Program-made: the position numbers and the translations under genes
In this document: one piece after another, positions 57,301-64,000 of the stretch
Layout of the letters: every line of letters begins with the position of its first letter
How positions within the stretch are numbered: the stretch's first letter is position 1
Notes under the pieces: generated by a model
What the model was told of the DNA's origin: nothing
Seen by the model: only the letters and a program-made list of their open reading frames with translations
Database searches by the model: none
Origin: Mytilus edulis
Taxonomy: Eukaryota > Mollusca > Bivalvia > Mytilida > Mytilidae
Assembly (NCBI RefSeq): GCF_963676685.1
Contig: NC_092346.1
Coordinates: 31,819,133 to 31,883,132 of the forward strand
Reading direction: 5' to 3'
DNA: 64,000 nt

Positions 57301-60300
57301 TAGATTCTTGATTATTGGCCCAGTTTTCAAGTTGGTCCAAATCAGGGTCCGAAATTAAACTTTGTTTGATTTCATCAAAAATTGAATAAATGGGGTTCTT
57401 TGATATACCAAATCTAACTGTGTATGTAGATTCTTCATTTTTGGTCCTGTTTTCAAATTGGTCTACACTAAAGTCCAAAGGGTCCAAAATTAAACTTAGT
57501 CTGATTTTAACAAAAATTGAAATCTTGGGGTTCTTTGATATGCTGAATCCAAAAACGTACTTAGATTTTTGTCGAGCCTGCAACTTTTGTTGCAGAAAGC
57601 TCGACATAGGGATAGTGATGCGGCGGCTACGGCGGCGGCGTTAGCTAACTTCTTAAAAGGTTTATATTTTAGAAGGTGAAAGACCTGGATGCTTCATACT
57701 TTATATATAGATGCCTCATGTTACGAAGTTTCCGTCAGTCACATGTCCAATGTCCTTGACCTCATTTTCATGGTTCAGTGACCACTTGAAAAAAAAGTTC
57801 AGAATTTTTGTAATGTTAAATTCTCTCTTATTATAAGTAATAGGATAACTATATTTGGTATGTGCGTACCTTGCAAGGTCCTCATGCTCGTCAGACAGTT
57901 TTCACTTGACCTCGACCTCATTTCATGGATCAGTGAACAAGGTTAAGTTTTGGTAGTCAAGTCCATATCTCAGATACTATAAGCAATAGGGCTAATATAT
58001 TTGGTGTATGGAAGGACTAGAAGGTGTACATGTCCAACTGGCAGGTGTCATCTGACCTTGACCTCATTTTCATGGTTCAGTGGTTATAGTTAAGTTTTTG
58101 TGTTTTGGTCTGTTTTTCTCATACTTTATGCAATAGGTCTACTATATTTGTTGTATGGAATGATTGTAAGGTGTACATGTCTAGCGGGCAGATGTCATCT
58201 GACCTTGACCTCATTTTCATGGTTCAGTGGTCAAAGTTAAGTTTATAAGTTTTGGTCTTTTTATCTAATATTATATGCCAAAGGTCAACTATATTTGGTG
58301 TATGGAAATATATTATGATCTATATGTCAGTCCCGCATGTTTCATTTGACCATGACCTCAATTGCACGGTTCATTGCTCAGTGTTAAGTTTTTGTGTTTT
58401 GGTCTATTTTTCTTAAACTATAAGTAGTAGGTCAACTATATTTGTTGTATGGAAGCTTTGTTAGCTGTACATGTCTGCCTGGCATGGTTCATCTGACCTT
58501 GACCTCATTTTCATGGTTCATTGGTCTTTGTTTAGCTATCTTGGTTAATGTTAAGTTTATGTGACAGTTGTAATAAAGCTTTATACTTAGGACTATCAAC
58601 ATAATATCAATGATTAGTAAAGAAGGCGAGACATTTCAGTGTGTGCACTCTTGTTTATTATGGGCCCAGTTTTCAAGTTGGTCCAAATCAGGATCTAAAA
58701 TTATTATATTAAGTATTGTGCAATAGCAAGTCTTTTCAATTGCACAGTATTGCGCAATGGCAAGAAATATCTAATTGCACAATATTGTGAAATAGCAATT
58801 TTTTTTTTAATTAGAGTTATCTTTCTTTGTCCAGAATAGTAAGCAAGAAATATCTAATTGCAAAATATTGTGCAATAGCAAGATTTTTTTTTAATTGGAG
58901 TTATCTTTCTTTGTCCAGAATCAACTTAAATCTTTGTTATATACAATATACAATGTATATTCACTTTTTACTACCAACTGATAAATTAAAATAATCTTTA
59001 CCATTCAGTGATAACAAGCAGTTTTTTTACATCTTAATATTTTATGATGTATTTAAATGAGTAGTTATTGTTGCAAACTCCATTAGAAATTTTAATTGAG
59101 ATTAGTTTTGGAATAAGGGAAAGGGGGATGTGATTAAAAAAATTGGGTTCAATTTTTCTCATTTGAAATTTCATAAATAAAAAAGAAAATTTCTTCAAAC
59201 ATTTTTTTGAGAGGATTAATATTCAACAGCATAGTGAATTGCTCTAAGAGAAAACACAAATTTTAAGTTCATTAGAACACATTCATTCTGTGTCAGAAAC
59301 CTATGCTGTGTCAACTATTTAATCACAATCCAAATTTAGAGCTGAATCCAGCTTGAATGTTGTGTCCATACTTGCCCCAACCGTTCAGGGTTCAACCTCT
59401 GCGGTCGTATAAAGCTACGCCCTGCGGAGCATCTGGTTTTTATTTAGATGCAGACTTAATACTGTCCTAAAGCCTAAACTTCATTTATCATGATCCAGAT
59501 ATGTAGCTTTTGTTTATGTTCATTTTGTTTATTTTCTTTGGTTACATCTTCTGACATCAGACTCAGACTTTTCTTGAACTGAATTTTAATGTGCGTATTG
59601 TTATGCGTTTACTTTTCTACATTGGCTAGAGGTATAGGGGGAGGGTTGAGATCCCACAAACATGTCTAACCCCGCCGCATTTTTGCGCCTGTCCCAAGTC
59701 AGGAGCCTCTGGCCTTTGTTAGTCTTGTACTATTTTAATTTTAGTTTCTTGTGTACAATTTGGAAATTAGTATGGCGTTCATTATCACTGAACTAGTATA
59801 TATTTGTTTAGGGGCCAGTTGAAGGACGCCCCCGGGTGCGGAAATTTCTCGCTACATTGAAGACCTGTTGGTAACCTTCTGCTGTTGTTTTTTTCTATGG
59901 TCGGGTTGTTGTCTCTTTGGTGCATTCCCCATTTCCATTCTCAATTTTATTCATAAATTCATGTTTAGAATTCTAATCTCAGTGAATTATAAAGACTGCA
60001 CTCTTGGAAAAAATGCAGCACTTTTTTATTAAGTCATGTAAATAGTTGTGACAAAGCCTTTCACATCTGCGTAGGAGATCAAATTTTTCTCTTGTTCTTG
60101 TCCCTTTTTTTTTAAATGTCAAATTTACTGAAGGGGATATTTACATGATTTTATCTTATAGCGAAAATAAATCCCATATTAAAATATACCACTTTTTAAC
60201 ATAATACATGATTCTTTATTTATTTGTTTTTTTCAAATTAGTATTGTATGACATAGAATTAATGTTCATGTAATGGTAGCTCTTTTGTATACATACATTT

Positions 60301-63300
60301 ATTGTAGATAAACCACAGGGAAATGTTGTTAATTTTCTTATATACTGTAGCTGTTAACCATCAGTTTAAAAAGATTATATGACCAACTGCAACAAATTCA
60401 AAACATCTCTTTACAATACTTCATATACATATACAAATGTTTACAATGTTGCAGAATTTGTATTTTATACCTTTTTCAGGTTATGGTTCTAGAACTAGCT
60501 CAACATGTACAGACATTTGTTTTTTATACCTTTTTCAGGTTATGGTTCTAGAACTAGCTCAACATGTACAGACATTTGTTTTTTATACCTTTTTCAGGTT
60601 ATGGTTCTAGAACTAGCTCAACATGTACAGACATTTCTTTTTTATACCTTTTTCAGGTTATGGTTTTAGAACTAGCTCAACATGTACAGACATTTCTTAT
60701 TTTATAACTTTATCAGGTTATGGTTCTAGAACTAGCTCAACATGTACAGACATTTCTTATTTTATACCCTTTTCAGGTTATGGTTCTAGAACTAGCTCAA
60801 CATGTACAGACATTTCTTATTTTATACCTTTTTCAGGTTATGGTTCTAGAACTAGCTCAACATGTACAGACATTTCTTTTTTTATACCTTTTTCAGGTTA
60901 TGGTTCTAGAACTAGCTCAACATGTACAGACATTTCTTTTTTTATACCTTTTTCAGGTTATGGTTCTAGAACTAGCTCAACATGTACAGACATTTCTTTT
61001 TTTATACCTTTTTCAGGTTATGGTTCTAGAACTAGCTCAACATGTACAGACATTTCTTATTTTATACCCTTTTCAGGTTATGGTTCTAGAACTAGCTCAA
61101 CATGTACAGACATTTCTTTTTTTATACCTTTTTCAGGTTATGGTTCTAGAACTAGCTCAACATGTACAGACATTTCTTTTTTTATACCTTTTTCAGGTTA
61201 TGGTTCTAGAACTAGCTCAACATGTACAGACATTTCTTCGTGATAACTACAAAGGTCCACAGAAATCTTTTTATGAAGAAATGTTAAGTAACCAATTGAA
61301 ACAACAGGAAAAACTAAAATTAGAACAACAAAAAAGACTTGATTTCCTAAAACGAAAAGAAGAAAAAGAGGTATTCAATGTTTTTGTCTGATTATTTCAG
61401 TGATTTGCCTTTGACCTTAAACCATATTATTTAAAACCATGAAGTTATTCTCAAATGAATTAGCACTAGGATTGTCAGTTTTCCTATCGAAGGTCATGTT
61501 TTTTTCTGGGCACTCTAGCTTCCTCTACCAATAAAAACTGGCTGCCATGAAATAGCCCAAAAGCAGTTCTTAAAAGTTGGGTTCAAACACATAAAATCAA
61601 ATCAAATGAATTAACAATTGAAAAAAGATTATGTGACCAATTGCAACAAATTAAAACATCTCTCTACTTCATATCAAATTGTTTAAAATGATGTAACAAA
61701 ATTGAGAACAACAGAAAAGAAAACAAGAAACAGAGATATTTGATGTTTTTGTTTGATTATTATAGTGATTTACCCTTGAACTTTGACTTTATATCATGTA
61801 GTTCAAAACCATGGAGTTATCCTCTTTTAAAAAAAATAAAAAATTAAAAATATATCGGTTTTCTGGAAAGACAGTGTTATCAAATATCACAATGGGACCA
61901 TGGAAATAGTGATATTTCCCTTAAATCATAGTCAACATTTTATAATTAATTTTGCTTTTAAATCTATACAGAAAACTGCATTGGTACATGTATATGTACC
62001 ATTTGAGTGATCTTTTAATTTCAACTATTATCTAAATAAAGTATATAAAATTCAAGGGAAATAACTCTAGCACAAAACTACAATATTTGCATTGGTGAGA
62101 TCTTTTCCCCACTGACAGCCTAGATAAGAGTTCCAAATGAACTAATTAATTATTATCAAAACTGTAAATAATACTTACCGCTACAGCTTTAACTGTAAGG
62201 TACCATGAAATTGTAAGTATCTATAAGAACAGGGTTTCATATAGATAAGTATTATTTTCTTTTATTTCATGTTAGAATAGTATAATTGAATACAATGTTC
62301 AATAATAATATAATACACTGATCTGAAATTAATTATACACTTTTTTTACAATTAAATACAATGTTCAATAATACTTATTAACATAGACTTAAAATCCCTT
62401 TTAGCATTTTATATTCTGCAATTTCTGCAAGACAACTGAGAATTTCATTGTGACATTCTAAGAATTTTTTCAATAACAACATTGTGCAACTCCTATAAAT
62501 TTTGGATTGATTTAGTTAAATGTAGGACTTTTACATTTGTTACAACTTCTAGATCAATAAAATATTTTAGATATAGTTGTGAAAGATATTTGAGATTAGG
62601 GAGGGGATGGTAGTAAGTATCAATTTGCTAAAAAATAGATTTTCATGTTCTTTTATTTTGAGTTAATGTGAACATAGAAGTTGTTCACATGATGTTCAAG
62701 TATCTTCTGTTTATTGTGAGAACAAAACTTTCCAGCAGTGTTGATTAAAGCAAGTTTGTAACATTTTGTGTACCTCATAAGATAAATAACTAACAAGACT
62801 TAGAAACAAAGATGAATTAATATATTATATGGGGATTCAATTGTTAAACTATTTGATCATTTAAGGAATGACTGTAATATTTTTTCTGTCTATGAAGAAA
62901 TAACATGAAAAATTTGGTGCACACTGAATAACGCGTGTAGCGGGTTATTTAACAGTGTGCATCACATTTTTATGTTATTTCGAATAGACAGAAAAAATAT
63001 TACAGTCATTTCTTATAATTTAATTCTAAATTCCATTTTAAACCGTAGAAAACCATGAAAAAACATTGATGACGTCACGGTCACATGACTAAATTATGTC
63101 TATGGGCTGATAACAAAATAACGTCAGCCAATCAAAAAATGCGTTACATCCAAAATTAAATTATTGCAAAATAATTGTAAAATAATGTGTAAAATACTGA
63201 AAGTTCTATATTTAGAATAAATCAAATATCTCAATGATATGTCATATATTTATTGAAAGTAAAAGAATGGTACTGTATAAAAATAAGAAGATGTGGTATG

Positions 63301-63956
63301 ATTGCCAATGAGATAAATATCAAACAGAGTTCAAGTGAAGATGATGTAAGCCATTATAGGCAACTGTAAGACCTTCAACAATTAGAAAATCATAGCTGGC
63401 TATAAAAAGCTTAGAGATGAAAAAATCAAAGGAGAAAGTTAACAGCCTATATAAAAAAGAAGATGTGGTATTATTGCCAATGAGACAACTATCCACAAAA
63501 GACCAAAATGACACAGACATTAACAACTATAGGTCACCATATGGCCTTCAACAATGAGCAAACCCCATACTGCATAGTCAGCTATAAAAGGCCCCGATAA
63601 GACAATGTAAAACAATTCAAACGAGAAAACTAACAGCCTTATTTATGTAAAAACAACTATGTAACAGTTTACAAAAAAACAAATATTACAGACATGAACT
63701 AACAACAACCACTAAAATACAAGCTCCTGACATGGGACAGGTGCATAAAGAATGTGATAGGGTTAAAAAGGTTTGAATGCGCCAAATTCCATGTTCATTT
63801 TTTCTATGAATTTAACTTCAGACACACATGAATTTTATTCATTCACTTATAAATCTTGTGCTTTGCCTGTTTCAGAGACAACTTCTAGAGGATGAAATAC
63901 AGAAGAGACAACATGCTCTGAAAGAAGAAACAAAGAAAATAAAGGAGACTAAACAG
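54265..63956 (+). CDS. EIF2AK4: GCN2 eIF2-alpha kinase, 5' part (RWD domain and charged coiled coil)
   Basis: Five exons with matching phases encode the N-terminus of GCN2. The start MADDSLLQRQEEEWQVLQAV has a good context (GAAATGG). Exons 1-4 form the RWD domain, which binds GCN1 in known GCN2 proteins; the YPDLVPEISLENSKGLSNE segment carries the YPxxxPxI RWD motif, and LELAQHVQTFL is its last helix. Exons 4-5 form the Lys/Glu/Gln-rich coiled coil (KQQEKLKLEQQKRLDFLKRK, EEIQKRQ-like) that precedes the pseudokinase. No frameshift is seen. The pseudokinase, kinase and HisRS-like parts lie beyond the right edge. Intron 3 (about 5.1 kb) carries a repeat of the TACGACCGC family, and the acceptor of exon 4 has been amplified 13-fold. 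Confidence 0.9.
54768..54941 (+). other. Exon-like orphan frame in GCN2 intron 1
   Basis: After a CTTCGTACAG acceptor an open frame in phase with exon 1 reads AAVNEMADQGLPGKSCC and LFPETFTGEEPSINSLQ, then TGA. It matches nothing I recognise in GCN2, and skipping it joins exon 1 to VERPLHICLIL perfectly. It may be an alternative terminal exon, part of another gene, or chance. Confidence 0.25.
55218..55342 (+). CDS. EIF2AK4: GCN2 copy 2, exon 2
   Basis: A 125-nt exon encoding VERPLHICLILKQQQ (RWD strand 1) to MVIKCPNKYPDL (YPxxxP start). The acceptor is GTATTTTAG and the donor GTAAGTTT; the Leu codon is split TT/G to exon 3. A Ser/Thr/Asp-rich loop (SESVAGTTDSDS) is longer than in vertebrates. 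Confidence 0.9.
55977..56079 (+). CDS. EIF2AK4: GCN2 copy 2, exon 3
   Basis: A 103-nt exon encoding VPEISLENSKGLSNEQIAVL and ERAKSMVGE, almost identical in pattern to vertebrate VPEIELKNAKGLSNE. The acceptor is TTTCTTTTTAAAG and the donor GTAACTTA, phase 0. Confidence 0.92.
56390..59440 (-). repeat. TACGACCGC-family repeat, copy 2, split by a nested element
   Basis: Reverse orientation relative to copy 1: TTTTATACGACCGCAAAATT at 56390, GGCGTCGTCGTCCG, about four units with GGTTTATGACCACAAAAG, ending GGTTCAACCTCTGCGGTCG and CTGCGGAGCATCTGG near 59440. A TTTTTGTCGAGCC element is nested at 57566-58653. A 144-codon minus-strand frame at 57173-57607 is an artefact of the internal repeats. Confidence 0.72.
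57566..58653 (+). mobile_element. TTTTTGTCGAGCC-family element nested in copy 2
   Basis: It runs from TTTTTGTCGAGCCTGCAAC to GGCGAGACATTTCAGTGTG CACTCTTGT. The host resumes with ATTATGGGCCCAGTTTTC, as in the uninterrupted host unit at about 57308. This copy lacks the AGTT-flanked insert seen at 11256 and so gives its empty site (58560). Confidence 0.72.
59630..59960. repeat. Dispersed repeat (CCCAAGTCAGGAGCC family)
   Basis: CTAACCCCGCCGCATTTTTG, GCCTGTCCCAAGTCAGGAGC, GGGGCCAGTTGAAGGACG and GGTCGGGTTGTTGTCTC. Related to 43725-43830 and to the tail of the repeats at 53030. Confidence 0.6.
60442..61238 (+). repeat. 13-copy tandem repeat of the exon 4 acceptor and exon start
   Basis: Each 59-60 bp unit consists of 18 nt of intron end (TTTTTATACCTTTTTCAG) and the first 42 nt of the exon (GTTATGGTTCTAGAACTAGC...). 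Exon-start G positions: 60480, 60539, 60598, 60657, 60717, then every 60 bases to 61197. The first three units are 59 bp. A degenerate unit precedes at 60442-60479. Units 5-13 are open in the exon frame; units 1-4 run into TAG or TAA within or just after the unit. Confidence 0.97.
61197..61370 (+). CDS. EIF2AK4: GCN2 copy 2, exon 4
   Basis: 58 codons, phase 0 at both ends, from the thirteenth acceptor to donor GTATTCAA. VMVLELAQHVQTFL is the last RWD helix (vertebrate VMIFELAYHVQSFL), PQKSFYEEML the conserved link, and KQQEKLKLEQQKRLDFLKRK the start of the coiled coil. Using acceptors at 60717-61137 instead would add one to eight 20-residue units in frame. Confidence 0.92.
61371..62862. other. 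Intron 4, first part
   Basis: 61505-61600 is a single unit of the short repeat found in tandem at 2640-3310 (CTTCCTCTACCAATAAAA, GAAATAGCCCAAAAG). The rest shows nothing. Confidence 0.45.
62863..63014. repeat. Near-palindromic foldback element
   Basis: Two ~73-bp arms (for example ATGACTGTAATATTTTTTCT and AGAAAAAATATTACAGTCAT) are inverted with few mismatches around a loop of about four bases; GTGCACACTG / CAGTGTGCAT lies near the centre. No coding capacity. Confidence 0.9.
63284..63775 (+). repeat. AAGAAGATGTGG repeats, partial and full copy
   Basis: A partial copy starts at 63284 and a fuller one at 63456 (AAGAAGATGTGGTATTATTG, GAGACAACTATCCACAAAAG, CAACAATGAGCAAACCCC, TATAAAAGGCCCCGATAAG, CTCCTGACATGGGACAGG). 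Confidence 0.75.
63876..63956 (+). CDS. EIF2AK4: GCN2 copy 2, exon 5
   Basis: 27 codons, phase 0, after CTTTGCCTGTTTCAG and before GTACAATT. RQLLEDEIQKRQHALKEETK continues the coiled coil of the charged region. The next exon lies past the right edge. Confidence 0.88.
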
Positions 63957-64000
63957 GTACAATTCAAATGTTTATACTTTTCTAATATGTCTATCATAGA

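Noticed and set aside
57173..57607. 144-codon minus-strand frame with internal repeats (FSISKNP)
   Set aside because: It follows the internal repeat units of the TACGACCGC element and extends into a nested element; no homology was recognised.
60623..61243. 206-codon frame with GYGSRTSSTCTDIS repeats
   Set aside because: It is an out-of-frame reading of the exon 4 acceptor array. The frame encoding VMVLELAQHVQ is the one conserved in GCN2.
1..64000. tRNA and rRNA genes
   Set aside because: I looked for clear tRNA A/B boxes and conserved rRNA stretches and found none that I could support; a tRNAscan-type search would be decisive.

Overview
The window is animal nuclear DNA: AT-rich, with small exons bounded by GT..AG introns and a very high load of dispersed and tandem repeats. 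The repeat families and the MEIS and GCN2 protein sequences point to a bivalve mollusc, most likely a marine mussel of the Mytilus type (inference from recognised repeat families; no search was possible).

Layout. 1-23.3 kb (+): nine exons of a GCN2-type eIF2-alpha kinase (EIF2AK4), covering the pseudokinase domain and the N-lobe of the true kinase domain. The gene then stops: no kinase C-lobe (HRD, DFG) and no HisRS-like part follows. Its first intron holds an intronless antisense gene for a two-B-box TRIM-like protein with an NHL-like C-terminus (3813-5501). 23.3-25.4 kb: no exon of either neighbour. 25.4-27.9 kb (+): the last three coding exons of a MEIS/homothorax TALE homeobox gene, beginning inside homeodomain helix 3; the earlier MEIS exons are absent. 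28-54 kb: MEIS 3'UTR, then about 23 kb of minisatellites, decaying tandem arrays and nested mobile elements. 54.3-64 kb (+): the 5' end of a GCN2 gene (start codon, RWD domain, charged coiled coil), running off the right edge.

The order 'GCN2 without 3' end, MEIS without 5' end, GCN2 5' end' is what a tandem duplication of a MEIS(3')-GCN2(5') segment would leave at its junction. A two-base shift in an A-run in the left copy's kinase exon fits a decaying copy, but an assembly mis-join would look the same.

Other notable structures: (1) thirteen tandem copies of a 59-60 bp unit that carries the 3' splice site plus the first 42 nt of GCN2 exon 4; the last nine copies are open in the exon frame. 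(2) A family of repeats carrying 44-nt hammerhead-ribozyme-like motifs, including two direct copies 355 bp apart, with covariation in stem I among degenerate copies. (3) Several transposon insertions whose empty sites can be read from paralogous repeats inside the same window.
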